Assembly: GCA_963169105.1 (NCBI GenBank)
Contig: OY720639.1
Span: 88,084,593 to 88,148,592, forward strand
Direction of reading: 5' to 3'
DNA: 64,000 nt
Source: Ceriagrion tenellum
Lineage: Eukaryota > Arthropoda > Insecta > Odonata > Coenagrionidae
Shown: piece after piece, positions 1-11,309 of the stretch
Position numbering within the stretch: the first letter of the stretch is position 1
Layout of the letters: every line of letters starts with the position of its first letter
The notes under the pieces: generated by a model
Seen by the model: the letters and a program-made list of their open reading frames with translations, nothing else
Databases searched by the model: none
Told to the model about the DNA's origin: nothing
Program-made: the position numbers and the translations under genes

Positions 1-232
1 TCAAGAGAGGTGGACACACAAGTTGGCCCGATTCATCTTCGAAGGCTTGACAAGAAAGATGTCGGTGCAGGACTCAAGAAACTTAGCATGGTGATCTTGA
101 AAAAGTTACTCTTTTATTTTATACGCTATAATACATTCCTTCAAAACTCAAATATTTCGATATGTACCTATATCTGTATATTAGTGTACCTGCGTCCTTG
201 TGTATTAGATAGAATCACAACGCTGGTCTAAA
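1..232. other. Unassigned sequence with a short open frame
   Basis: A plus-strand frame is open from the window edge to about base 231 and has a lysine-rich start (bases 1-110), then becomes AT-rich and unlike protein. It could be the end of a transposon ORF or an exon cut by the window edge. No donor site or family resemblance was recognised. Confidence 0.2.
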
Positions 233-233
233 C

Positions 234-411
234 CAGCGGTCCGCATCCTGGGTCGCGACCCTTTCACAGGGGTCGTCTACGACCATCAGAAAATATGTTT
301 CCGATGATCTTACGAAGTAGCGACGAAAATAATACAATGGTTGTGGGTCACCACAACATGAGTATTGTATCGATGGGTGGCGGCATCATGAAGGCTGAGT
401 CCTCACCATTG
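234..411. mobile_element. hAT-type MITE, 178 bp, with 8-bp target duplication
   Basis: The element starts CAGCGGTCCGCATCCTGGG and ends CCATTG, an imperfect terminal inverted repeat of the hAT type (CAxxGG). It is flanked on both sides by the identical 8-mer GTCTAAAC (226-233 and 412-419), the target-duplication length of hAT transposons. It is too short to code for a transposase, so it is non-autonomous. The perfect duplication indicates a fairly recent insertion. Confidence 0.85.
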
Positions 412-1266
412 GTCTAAACTATCAATATTCATAGTAGAAGAACAAATCCTTATTTTTCTTAGGCGGTACGTGTGTAATTCCTCATTATGGGATTATTAAA
501 TGCTAATTATTTTTCAGTGAAAGCATAGCTAAAGAAAATTAATTCTGTGGCGACAAGAATGGTCGAATGTAAGTGGCAAAAACTATCAAAAATAAGGGCA
601 CGCGGAAGTACAGAGAAACGTAATGCTTTCTTCATGAGAAAGAGAAGATTCTGATGGATTGAACACACCTTGCGGCAATGAACTTGTAGGGATAATGATG
701 AGCCATCGAGAAAGACAGAGAAATAAGTATGTTTGCGAGATAACACGGAACCGGAGAGCTGTACATTCTCGGATAAAAATTGTTTTGGAGATGAGAAGAG
801 TTGAGAGATGCAATCAAGCACTCTATTTAATTGATCACTGAGATGATCTGCCGGTTATTGTTGCTGTGTTATTACATGATGATGGTTCGGTTGTTTTGCT
901 GATGAATTCCTCCCCTCTGATGAACTTTCTTTCCTTCCAACCGTTCCTTAGACTTCTTGACTTGAAATTTATCTCCATCCATTATAATCATTTCCTCCCT
1001 CTTCATTCCCTCTTTCCAATGGCCCGAAGTTGGTTCTCATTCACTTTTTCCAGTTTTTAAGTTTCACCGCTACATTTTTCCAAACCAGGTTAACCTTTCA
1101 TAACGCATTTACTCAGGATTCCTGTTGTTTTTGTCTCTTTTTGATGAACTCACGCTATTAGAGAATGCAATTTTCCCTCTATCCTTGGTCTTAGTCTTTT
1201 TTTCAGATGTATAAATATTCCCCAAGGCGATTAAAGTGCGGTTTCTACGAATAGATCATCAGTAGT
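412..1266. other. No gene recognised
   Basis: AT-rich sequence with short frames on both strands (for example 659-841 plus, 507-821 minus), none with a recognisable domain. Bases 540-840 may be very decayed retrotransposon, but I cannot assign it. Confidence 0.3.
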
Positions 1267-1760
1267 TGTTCAATCCTAACACTGGTTGACTGCAGACCAC
1301 TAGCCTTCCCTGTCTAATGCTAGCTCCCTTACCTCCTGGTATCTCTTCCGATATACTTTCCTATTTACTTGGCCCATAAACTTATTCCTGGGTCTTCCGT
1401 GGGGGACTTTTCACTGTATTTTACCTTCATTTATGTTTTTAAAAAAACCAATTGTCTCAGGGTGTGCCCAATCTGTCTTGTTCTTCCATTCTGTATGGTG
1501 TTCCATATGGTCTTTTCCTCTTCCACTCTTCTGTACACTTCATGATTTCTTTTTTCCGTCCATTTTATCTTCAGAATCCTCCTCCAGCACCAGGTTTTGA
1601 AGGACTCTAGTCTTTTCTGGTCAGCTTTTCCAGTAGTCCATGCTTCCGATCCATAGAGTGCTACGCTCTACACGACTTTTGTCACATAATGTTTACTGGT
1701 TCGTAGTCCTATCTTCTGTGATAACATATTTCGAGTTATTTGTGGTAACCTTTATTTAAT
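1267..1760 (-). mobile_element. LINE family 1 fragment (RT C-terminal tail)
   Basis: Read on the minus strand this is the 3' end of a non-LTR retrotransposon. It encodes remnants of the region after the reverse transcriptase (LETWCWRRMLK-like, then a GHTLRH-like segment and a basic tail), with frameshifts. The same sequence recurs at 3664, 4167, 28246 (minus) and 6313, 7461 (plus). The end nearest 1267 carries the family terminus CAATCCTAA...TGGTTGACTGCAG. It is a dead, 5'-truncated copy. Confidence 0.7.
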
Positions 1761-3239
1761 CAATCATCTCATGAGGTGCTTTAATAGGTGATTCTAATTT
1801 TTTCGTGATTGAGGTCATATTCGAATTATATACTAGAACTGAAGCTATTTATCCTATCAAGGGTTTGAAAGAACTGCATTGCCTACGCAAAAGCGTTACT
1901 TCACGTTATGGAACTTCTCTTCGATTGACTCAATACCGACAGCGGTGGCATGGGCATGAAAAATTCTTCACGCCTCATGCTGAAAACTTCTTCATTACCA
2001 TTTTTTTCCGACTACAAAACACGTAATAACTTCGTTGAGCGATTCCTTAATTTTTGTTACAATGAAGAAAAACGGCTAACTGCTCACCACCATGTTTTTG
2101 ACTTTTCTGTAGATAAATCCTTTCTTTCAAATATCACTAGGAAATGCATATCATCACTTAATCCTATGGATAATGACTTGTTTGCCGACTCTACTGCAAA
2201 TTTGTTGAAAATAATTGCGATGATAAGCAGATTTTTCCGTATCATTAGAAGTGCGAGATTTTTTTTCAAGGGTTAATTGACTTAAGTGCGTAAAGATACC
2301 CATCAATTCGCCGCAATTGAGTTCCTTTTGACGTCATATAACGCTGTATTCCTACTCTATAATTGCCAATCCTTAACCATTGCTATTTTATGCGAGTTTC
2401 CCGTTTGCAGACGCCCATATTGATCAGCACTACTCTTGTATGGTAGATCTGAAGTCCGCTTTCCGATATTTCTTAGTCGCTTACGAGAAAAATCCTTCCT
2501 TTTTTCAGGTGTTAGTCCTGGCAGAGGATCACAATAGAGATGTCAAGTCATAGGTGCTTAGAGAAGAGCAAATGTAAAACTGATAAATGTACTTAATCAC
2601 CTTAAATTTCTTAAATATTTGAAAAAAAATTTCTTTAAATACTCTCGTTAATTTAATTGCAATTTTTCCTGTTCTAAGCTTTGGGTATATCCTCTATACA
2701 AGTATTTCGGTGCCGTGTAATTTAATCATTACCGTACCACAAAAGCATTAGAAAGTATATGTGGCTGGTGAAAATTCTTCCTCTTTAAACTGATTTTCAT
2801 CTCTGTCAGAAAAACTTGATTGTGGGACTAATTTGATTTTTAATATTTTAACGATAATTTTTTCTCGGACAAGTTTCCAATTAAAATTTCCCAATCCTCC
2901 GTGTCATCAATTATCCACGATTGCCTTCTATGGAGTACTCTGTTTAACCAATGTTTTTTTAATTATTTATCATGAAAATGACAGAACTTAACTGCCTATG
3001 AGCTAATTTAATGGAAGAAGGATCGGTGAACCCTTGAGATCTTACGTCTTCTCAAGTGTAAATAGCGAATGTTACCGATCGTTGCTAATAAATTCGACAA
3101 CATCCAACTGTCTACTTAGTCGGAATCTTGGTCTTCTCAGGGAACGGAGCAGGTCGTGCTTACTTTCTTCGGAGAAAAATATAAAAATCACTCACTATTC
3201 GTACTGGGAGTCTTATTATACCTTTCTAAATGTCTTCAT
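1761..3239. other. No gene recognised
   Basis: AT-rich, mostly unique-looking sequence. Frames at 1805-2026 and 1950-2276 (plus) overlap in different phases and show no domain. Probably intergenic or intronic sequence with eroded repeats. Confidence 0.3.
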
Positions 3240-3330
3240 TCCTTAAAAGCCTGGGTAGCTTAGTGGTTTGTGGATATGTCTTTATACTCGTTAATATAGT
3301 CCCTGTCCAGGATGATTTATCCGTCTACCC
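3240..3330 (+). mobile_element. tRNA-derived SINE head, degenerate
   Basis: GGGTAGCTTAGTGGTTTG at about 3253-3270 resembles an RNA polymerase III A box and the start of the tRNA-like head at 54770-54840. The downstream B box is eroded. There is no intact cloverleaf, so it is not a tRNA gene. Confidence 0.45.
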
Positions 3331-3663
3331 TCCATCCTTGAGTTGACTCGCAAGGTATTGTATAGATGGAGATTCCTCTAGTTGTTTCTCCCTCTCACTT
3401 GAGGGAAAAATTTTATCCAAGTTACCGCGAACGAGTCACATCGCGCATACGCGAATAAGGGATAAAATGATACGTGGGAAACTGAACGCATTCATTCATT
3501 GGTTGATCAATCCTAAGATTGGTTGTTTTGATCCTAAAATGTTCTCTATTTTTAGAGGGGCTTCAATACTTTCTTCCATTCTGTCTCAGCAGAGTACAAG
3601 AATTTGAAATTGAGCACTTTTGTATGGGCAACTAAACTTCAGTTTGGTACCTCATTGTTCTTG

Positions 3664-4040
3664 CAATCCTAAGATTGGTTGACAGTAGCCCTCCACCCTT
3701 CTCAATGTAATGCTAGTTCTTTTACCGCCTTGTACCTCTTCCTATGTACTTTCCTCTTATTTTGGTCCATGATCTTATGCCTGAGCCTTCCTCTGGGGAC
3801 TTTTTCTTTTATTTTGCCTTCAATTATGTTCTTCACAAACCCATTGTGTCTCAGAGTGTGTCCAGTCCATCTTGTTCTTCTTTTCTCTATGGTGTTCCAT
3901 ATGGCCCTTTTCTCTTCTACTCTTCTGTACACTTCATCATTTCTTATTTTTTCCCTCAATTTTATCTTCAGCTTCCTCCTCCAGCACCTGGTTTCGAGGG
4001 AGTCTAGTCTGTCCCGGTCAGCTTACCTCGTTCAAAAACG
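3664..4040 (-). mobile_element. LINE family 1 fragment
   Basis: This truncated minus-strand copy has the family terminus CAATCCTAAGATTGGTTGAC at its start. It keeps an 85-residue minus-strand frame (3702-3959) with RRTRWTGHTLRHNGFVKNII, the conserved segment downstream of the RT palm. A solo piece of the terminus also lies near 3510. The 5' side is lost. Confidence 0.7.
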
Positions 4041-4166
4041 CCCTTATAGTTCTGGTCTCTGCATCTTCACCTTTACACCATTATCCTCCCATGAGCAACA
4101 GCGCCACTGAAGAGACAGTGGAGAATGCGTTGCAAGGCATCAGGAGAATGTTCACATCATCATTGG

Positions 4167-4575
4167 TCGTTCAATTCTAAGATTGGTTGACTGCAGCCCT
4201 CCACATATCTAATTCCAGTTCCCTTATCTCCTAGTATCTCTTCTTATGTACCATCTTCTTTATTTGGTCCATGAATTTATTCCTGGCTCTTCCTCTATGG
4301 ATTTTTCCTCTGTTTTACCTTCAACTATGTTCTTCACAAACCCATTGTGATTCAAGGAGTGTCCACTCCATCTTGTTCTTCTTTTCTCTATGGTGTTCCA
4401 TATGGTCCTTTTCTCTTCTACTCTTCTGTACACTTCATCATTTCTTTTTTTTTCCCCTCAATTTTATCTTCAGCTTCCTCCTCCAGCACCTGGTTTCGAG
4501 GGAGTCTAGTCTGTCCCGGTCAGCTTTTCCTGTGGTTCATGCTTCCGATTCATAAGAGTGCCACGCTTATGCCGA
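4167..4575 (-). mobile_element. LINE family 1 fragment, next to the previous copy
   Basis: Second minus-strand copy less than 150 bp downstream of the one ending near 4040, and very similar to it over the shared part. Long plus-strand frames here (4271-4555, 4347-4595) are antisense shadows of the pyrimidine-rich complement. Two adjacent truncated copies suggest either repeated insertion or local duplication. Confidence 0.65.
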
Positions 4576-5146
4576 AACTGAACACACATGGGTAGAGAAA
4601 AAACCGTTTTGGGATGAATTGGTTAATTTCATAAGATATGAGCTCCAAGAATATATTCTCTGCCGGTGTTACGTAAGTGCGTCCCGTCGGCTATTTTCGC
4701 AGTCCACCGGCAGGCGTCGCGGACGGAGCATCAAAAAATTGGCCGAAACTCGCCTCCCATCCGCTCGCTCAAGGCCCTTCCCCTCCCTCTCCTCTTTTGT
4801 GTCACCCGGTCTCAAGTGGATAAAAAAGAAGAAATCTCGGCTCCTTTTAATATATTTGCATATTTAATGCTTAACTCACCCCTGTCATGTCCGTCGCGTC
4901 TTCAAGAATTGGAAGTCGTCATGAATCCACTCAGATGATGCCTCTCCAGGGACTCGTCTTTCAATCATTTCCCCACTCCTCCCTACTCTGTGAATCTCAG
5001 TAATCTCTGTGAATAGGTCGCCGGCTTCTCCGGCATGCGTTACAATATCTCTATTTCTTTCTAAGTAGGCATACTTTTAGAAAGCAGACACCTTTACGTG
5101 TAGAGAATAAATGAAAGACAATGATTATTAGTACTCCAGTGAATTC
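4576..5146. other. No gene recognised; short GC-rich patch
   Basis: Bases 4660-4800 are richer in G, C and CpG than their surroundings, but no exon, promoter or repeat could be assigned. Confidence 0.25.
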
Positions 5147-5663
5147 CTCGTACCAACACAGGAATTTGTAACGCCAAAATTATGGCATGAGTTTCCATTC
5201 CAGCCTATTCTGCGGATCCCAAGTAAAAAAATATTCTAATGTCGAAGTAGTGCAAAAATTTAAGATTTTCGAGCTTAAAATTCCGATTTCCAAAAAGCCA
5301 AACGTATGCGGAAATCGACTGCAAGAATTCACGAAAAAGAATACAAAGAGACCACTGAACCAAACCTTATTCTACATACAAATAAATTACGTACCTTTAA
5401 ACACAAATTATGTCTCACTGATATGATTCTGATGCAAGCGATATTATTTCTCACCGATACGATTCTGATGCACGTGATTGAGCGAGTCGTCAACGATCTA
5501 CTTCGTTGCTTGCTTGTTGTTCCTCGCTTTTTTGAGATTCTCGCGTGCCGGCACTCATTCGTTAAAATGACTCGCGCTCCACCTATTGTAAAACGGATTT
5601 AATAATTCAGAAACCTTTGCGAGTGCTCGCACAACAACTCTCCAAAGTTTCATAGTAATCTGA
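5147..5663 (+). repeat. Left arm of a 0.5-kb inverted repeat
   Basis: This segment matches the reverse complement of 6945-7460 almost base for base. Both arms encode the same 98-residue frame (5306-5602 plus, 7004-7300 minus), identical in sequence, so the copies are recent or kept alike by gene conversion. The encoded peptide has no recognised domain, and I do not claim it is a gene. The arms flank about 1.28 kb that holds a foldback element and a LINE fragment. Confidence 0.85.
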
Positions 5664-5703
5664 TGAATGATATTGGAACCGCATAGTGGACAAACAATCA
5701 AGT

Positions 5704-5950
5704 ATTTATAAAAGCGTATCAGGCTCAAATGTGTGGAAGTGATTGATATCAATTTCAAAATGAAATACAATTGTAACTTCCCAAACAGAATTTTTAATCT
5801 TTGCCGACCATGGTTTCAGCACCTAGTGCCATTTTCAAGCCCATAAACCTTGATAATGGCACGAGGTACCGAAGCCATGGTCGGCAAAGATGAAAAATTC
5901 TGTGTGGAAAGTTACAATTGTTTTTCATTTTGAAATGGAAATAAACTATT
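5704..5950. mobile_element. Foldback element A (hairpin with hammerhead-like core)
   Basis: Arms 5752-5839 and 5849-5936 are inverted repeats of each other with a 9-nt loop. The element begins near AAAAGCGTATCAGGCT. A second copy of the same family lies at 60003-60230, including the same lead sequence. The arms carry a motif that resembles a hammerhead ribozyme core, a stem II hairpin followed by GAA(A/G)CCATGGTC. Such ribozymes are known in Penelope-like retroelements; the assignment here is inference. Confidence 0.75.
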
Positions 5951-6312
5951 CATTTTCATATGTGTATATTAGCTGAGCAATTAATCTTCAATATCCAGTC
6001 GTATGAAAAGAATGATAGTTACTGTCCTACCGTCTAACGGCTGTTGAAGTTTTTAGGGATAGTATAGAGATAGATAGATAGATAAATTGTTTGTGGAGTT
6101 CCTCCAAGGAGGACCTGGGGAACCTAGACCTATTGGTCGTTTGTGCTAACCACCATTTCTTGGTTACCCGTAGAGTCCATTGGCCTTGCTGAAGGCCAGA
6201 ATATCCTCTATAGGAGAGGGATAGTATATACTTTCCCATGATGCATGCGAAAATTTAAAATAATGCAAAAGGATTGCGAAAAAGAGGTTTATATCTAGCG
6301 TAAGGGAGATAA

Positions 6313-6944
6313 TTTGGGTGGACTGGGGACGAAAGGAAGGCGACCACCAAAAAACCTGCGAAAGAGAATAGCTGAATGCAGAAGTCACCCTGAGAGGAGA
6401 GAAATAGAAGCAAATGGATTCCCCATCTCGGAAGTGCCATCACAAGGGATGGAAGAAGCACAACAGGACTGTAAGCGAAGAATAGTCCGAGCTAAGAAAG
6501 CGTTGATGGCAAAAAAGTCAACCGCTGCGTTCAAAGGAGAGTAGGCTACAATTTAGGATACATTGTATGGGTGGCGTGGCGTGATACATTCGCGTGGGGC
6601 GTGACTCTCTATGGATTGGAATCATTTACCCTTGGAAGGGTAAACCAGAACAGACTAGAAGACTTAGAAACGTGGTGCTGGAGGAGGATGTTGAAGATTT
6701 AAGGGTCAGAAAAATTGAGAACTAATGAAGTTTTCTGAAGAGGAAGCGGGCCATATGGAACACTACACAGAAACGAAGAACGAGATGGGTTGGACAACTT
6801 CTGTGAACACATGGGTTTGGAAAGAGCATGGTTGAAGGGATAAAAAGAGGAAAACGTTCCCAGAGGAAGACCTTGGAATAAGTTTATGGACCAAATAAAG
6901 AGGAAGATGTATAGGAAGAGCTACCAGGCACAATGAATACACTC
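6313..6944 (+). mobile_element. LINE family 1 fragment, plus strand
   Basis: The longest plus-strand copy of LINE family 1. It includes the upstream part (IAECRSHPERREIEANGF-like, 6360-6425), a RRIVRAKKALMAKKS-like segment, then LEDLETWCWRRML and WVGQL-like segments in shifted frames. Several frameshifts make it non-functional. It ends exactly where the right arm of the inverted repeat begins. Confidence 0.7.
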
Positions 6945-7460
6945 AGATTACTATGAAACTTTGGAGAGTTGTTGTGCGAGCACTCGCAAAGGTTTCTGAA
7001 TTATTAAATCCGTTTTACAATAGGTGGAGCGCGAGTCATTTTAACGAATGAGTGCCGGCACGCGAGAATCTCAAAAAAGCGAGGAACAACAAGCAAGCAA
7101 CGAAGTAGATCGTTGACGACTCGCTCAATCACGTGCATCAGAATCGTATCGGTGAGAAATAATATCGCTTGCATCAGAATCATATCAGTGAGACATAATT
7201 TGTGTTTAAAGGTACGTAATTTATTTGTATGTAGAATAAGGTTTGGTTCAGTGGTCTCTTTGTATTCTTTTTCGTGAATTCTTGCAGTCGATTTCCGCAT
7301 ACGTTTGGCTTTTTGGAAATCGGAATTTTAAGCTCGAAAATCTTAAATTTCTGCACTACTTCGACATTAGAATATTTTTTTACTTGGAACCCGCAGCATA
7401 GGTTGGAATGAAAACTCATGCCATAATTTGGCGTTACAAATTCCTGTGTAGGTACGAGGC
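6945..7460 (-). repeat. Right arm of the 0.5-kb inverted repeat
   Basis: Reverse complement of 5147-5663. It is sandwiched between two plus-strand LINE family 1 pieces (ending 6944, starting 7461) whose consensus positions overlap, so the LINE sequence was either interrupted with rearrangement or is present as two copies. The GAGGCACAATGGGT just after the arm resembles the GGCACAATGAATAC just before it. Confidence 0.85.
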
Positions 7461-7655
7461 ACAATGGGTTTGTGACGAACATAGTTGCAGGTAAAATAGA
7501 GGATATATCCCCCAGAGGAAGACCTTGGAATAAGTTTATGAACCAAATAAAGAGGAAGATGCATAGGAACAGCTACAGGGAAGTAAGAGATCTAGCATTA
7601 AATAGGGAAGGGTGGAGGGCTGCAGTCAACCAATCTCAAGATTGAACGGTTAATG
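7461..7655 (+). mobile_element. LINE family 1 3' end
   Basis: Continues to the family terminus GGCTGCAGTCAACCAATC at about 7618-7635. It shares PRGRPWNKFM-type coding with the copy ending at 6944. Truncated at its 5' side by the inverted repeat arm. Confidence 0.7.
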
Positions 7656-9640
7656 ATGATGCATATGAGGTAATAGCAGAGATTAAAACTAGTCGGTTGA
7701 TGCATTGACTCTGCTGTATAAAATCCCACGGCAACTTCGGATTTCCAATCACATTAGATGGATTAGTACTGCTAAAAAGTTGAAAAGATACTGTCGTTGA
7801 CAAAGTACGAAATAAAGTGAAGGTGCATTGCTGTGCTATCTTGTTACTAACACTTATGTCACAAGGCGTTGGTTTGTAACTCGAAATGGATTGGATTTTC
7901 GGGGAGGCGACCGATTGCTCTGGTCATTTGCGCCATTGGGGACAGGTAAGGGAGGAAGGGTGGATAGAAACTCGGCGACGGCATTAGCCTGCTCTTGACG
8001 AAAGGCGCCAAGGGGACCATGGCATAACGTCTCATCCGATGCACGGAGTACTGTACATGAAATGCCCTCCACAGGACAGTCGAGTAGGGATCGGGTTTCC
8101 GCATATAAATATCTGCCTCTGCAGTGATTGTAACACGGAGTAGTCCATTGCTACTGGTTTTCTATTGTGATGGTTTCTAAAGCTTTGGCACTCTGATTCA
8201 CGATTGGAGGTAATTCTCCTGTACTTAGAGACGAAAGAAATGTAAATTGAATTTTAATAGTAATGAAGAAATTAAAATAAGCCTTAAAGAACTGGCATGT
8301 TCGCGGATTTCTCGCTATCGTTGTCAAGGGATATGTTAGTCATGGCAATGGTTGCTCAAGTCGTGCACGAAGGGGCGGTAGCGAATTAAAATGAGGGTAT
8401 ACTTGTGCATTAAGATGTAAGGGTATCCTTTTTTCCCGTCTTGCTTTTTATAAGGGCACGTCGGGCGATCTTTTCTTTACTCTCCTCTCGTCAACACTTT
8501 ATTCCACGTGATATTTAACTGTCCTCACTTGTCACCGCATTCTTTCTTTTTCCACCCAAGATCCCGCATTTTCTCTTTTTTTTTCCTTCTTCCCGACCCG
8601 CTTAAAAAACCCTCTTTTGTCTCTCGGCTTCACGCCCCGGGAACAAACTCATATTCGCCCTCCCCCAACCCCTACCTCCACCCGACTCTCATCTATCCCG
8701 TCCAGCACTTACTTCTTAAATGCTCCGTCGGATGGCGTGACCTGCCTGCGAAAACGGCAGCGCCCCTATTCAGCATTCTCGGCAACCACGTCCCCGGGAT
8801 CGTGAGCTCGCGGTGATTTTCCTCACTTGTGGAAAAGTGTCTTGAGGGAGCGTCGAGGGCTCTTGAGCCCTCCTCTTCTGCCCTTAACCCTCCCCCCGAC
8901 CCCCGCAAAACTCCGCGGAACCCCAAGTTTTTTTTTAGTTGCCACGCCCCCTTCCTCCTCATAGGGAGCCCCTATCATCCCTCTGAATATTCGTCGAGCT
9001 ATAAAAAAAATGTGTACCGGATAGGGTGTCTTTCCATCGCTGTCCCTACTAGAAGTGGTTCACGTGAACATGAGCTTCTCTTTAGTTTTTTTAAAATGTA
9101 TATATTTTTTAGTTTTGTGGAGCGTAAGTTTTTTTCCGTTTTTTTACGGGAGCATTAACATTTATGTGCTCTCCCGACTTTGAATCTATTCCCCTTAATA
9201 AGTCTCGTTCTTTAACTTCTCAAACGTGCATAAAAGTTGAATATTTTGTCAACCGTTCATGGATATCGTCATTTTTTAACCCCTCCAAATTGGAAATTTT
9301 GACGAGGATGGGTATTAATAAAGTTAAGGTTGATTGGTGGAACAGAATTCATCCGGTAGTTGAAAAACAGGTTATTCAGAGTCTACTCGAGATCAATTAC
9401 GTCGCGCGATTCAATACCTCAGCGCACTCGTAAGGGATATTGTGATTCCGACGATGACCCTCCGACGTCTTTTGATTAAATTTTTAGGGTATTTATTATT
9501 AAAGGATTTGTAGTAAAAAATGGGGATTTTCTTGCATTATTTTAAGTTTTCAACGGAGAAAATGAATTTGAATTAATATATATCACTATTAGCCTTCTTT
9601 ATGAGAAAAATAAAATAATTAAATACTATTTTTAACATTA
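7656..9640. other. No gene recognised; CpG- and pyrimidine-rich block 8440-8960
   Basis: A block at 8440-8960 stands out for CpG and pyrimidine content and is preceded by TATAAG near 8449. It is AG-poor: between about 8450 and 8700 I see one AG only. It could be a promoter/5' exon region of the downstream gene or a short version of the AG-poor tracts seen before the LDLa exons. No signal peptide or domain was found in its frames (8508-8816, 8617-8805). The rest is AT-rich and unassigned. Confidence 0.3.
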
Positions 9641-9654
9641 GAGCTCCCGGCAGA

Positions 9655-9965
9655 AAGGAAGGATGTGATACCAGACGTTTAAAGATGTAAGGTTTTGGAA
9701 GGTGAAATGGTGATGCATATTATGGGAGCGTATTTATTGGAGCTCAGCTTTTATTGTGGTCACTTATTGGGCTGGGAAAGAACAAGTGTTTGTACCTATC
9801 TGTTTGGCTATATATATCTCTTATTATATCGCTTCTGTCGGGCCTAGAAACGTAGCGGCGTCAAAATGACATTCTCAGCGTCGATTTGAATCACACCTCT
9901 TCTAAATTTCTCGGGCAAATTAAGCCTAACGTGCATCCTCCGAGTCTCTAGCGTCTCCCAACAAA
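9655..9965 (-). mobile_element. LINE family 2 fragment (RT C-terminal end)
   Basis: On the minus strand this is the terminal part of a jockey/CR1-like reverse transcriptase ORF: it resembles the copies at 14030-14440, 15115-15540, 16395-16815, 17260-17530, 25480-25860, 26367-26712 and 27230-27780. The conserved coding piece in the family is the block before an SFFPRTIRDHN-like end. This copy is decayed. Confidence 0.6.
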
Positions 9966-10010
9966 ATTCCCTTAAAACTGAGAGACACTGTTGGAATGAG
10001 AAAGATCAGG

Positions 10011-10815
10011 AGAATGTGGCAATGTCCATTATCTAAAGGCGTAACTTTCAGGTTCTATAGTGAGGAGGACCAAAATTTAACACGAATTTCCCGTGTAAGT
10101 CTCGAGTGAAACATTATTCAGCTTTCGTTCTAATTTTATACAAGGGTTAAGGCCGTTATATTGAACCTTACAAGTGTCTAATGCACCATGCTATAATACA
10201 ACAATATAATAATACAACATGCTAATAGGTGATATTAATAATTATATTTATTTGTCCAAGGAATGAGACATAGAGCCACAATATAGGACACGTCATGAAA
10301 AAGTATTCATAAATTATTATAAACATATATAATCGTTCGTCCATTCACTCAGACCGCTCAGCGGCAAATACACACATAAAAGTTCAAACAGAAAGGTAGA
10401 GAGAATGAGTATAGGAACACATAAAATTGTGTTTGTTGATTTTATGTGTTCCTATCCACTTTCTTTTTACCTTTCTGTTTGAACTTTCATATGTGTATAC
10501 AAATATATACAAAGAAGTCACATTATACCAGATTTTTTTTAGTTATACTAATTTATGAATACTTTTTCATGACGTGTCCTATATTGTAGCTCTATGTCTC
10601 ATTCCTTGGACAAATAAATATTATTATTATTGCCTATTAGCATGTGACACACTTGTAAGGTTCAATTTAACGGCCTTAACCCTTGTATAAAATTAGAACG
10701 AAAGTTGAATAATGTTTCACTCGAGACTTATACAGGAAATTCGTGTTAAATTTAGGTCCTCCTTACTATAGAACCTGAAAGTAACGCCTTTAGATAATGG
10801 AAATTGCCACATTCT
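10011..10815. repeat. Nested foldback: outer arms ~300 bp, inner hairpin ~60 bp arms
   Basis: Outer arm 10011-10315 is inverted at 10550-10815. The left arm has about 40 bp of extra AT-rich sequence. Between them an inner hairpin has arms near 10371-10432 and 10439-10498, built from the unit with AGGAACACATAAAAT. The same unit, with CTCAGACCGCTCAGCGGC beside it, recurs at 54640-55330, so it is a dispersed repeat family. A further partial copy of the inner unit follows the outer right arm (10811-10860). Confidence 0.75.
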
Positions 10816-10974
10816 GTTTGAACTTTCATGTGTGTATAAAAATATATACAAAGAAGACACACGTTTTGTTCATGGTTACATTTACACAAGTTATATTTTA
10901 CAAATATTATGTTATACTCATTGAGGTCTTATTTTACATACCCAAGTCATATTTTAACATTGATTTATTCGGGC

Positions 10975-11190
10975 ACACTGTAATAATTTTTCTTAGTCAA
11001 AATTTTTTTCTTTGCCTTTTAAACCTGGTAATGTCTTTTATATCTTTGTATTTCTGAGGCAATTTATTGTAAAGATGTATTCCTACCGACTTTGAACTGG
11101 TTGGGGTTTCGTCAGATCTCTTTTCAAAGTTTTGGACCTGGAGATGTAGTCTAGATAGATGAATCAAATGGCGGGTCATCCACAGAAGCT
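10975..11190 (-). mobile_element. LINE RT C-terminal fragment, other family
   Basis: The minus-strand frame 10997-11179 reads SVGIHLYNKLPQKYKDIKD followed by a basic FKRQRKKF end. This LYNKLP...FK..LK pattern is the usual C-terminus of jockey/CR1-type reverse transcriptase ORFs. Only this terminus remains. Confidence 0.6.
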
Positions 11191-11309
11191 AAAAGAGAAA
11201 GATATGCTGTGCGAATAAATCTCTCTAAAAATATAACACCTTCTGGTATAATACTCAAACTTAATGAATGGAGAGTTTGGCGCTTTTGCGACGAACGAGA
11301 CTGATGTAG

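Noticed and set aside
3679..4555. Several hydrophobic plus-strand frames resembling membrane proteins
   Set aside because: They are antisense to minus-strand LINE family 1 fragments. Phe/Ser/Leu-rich translations come from the pyrimidine-rich complement.
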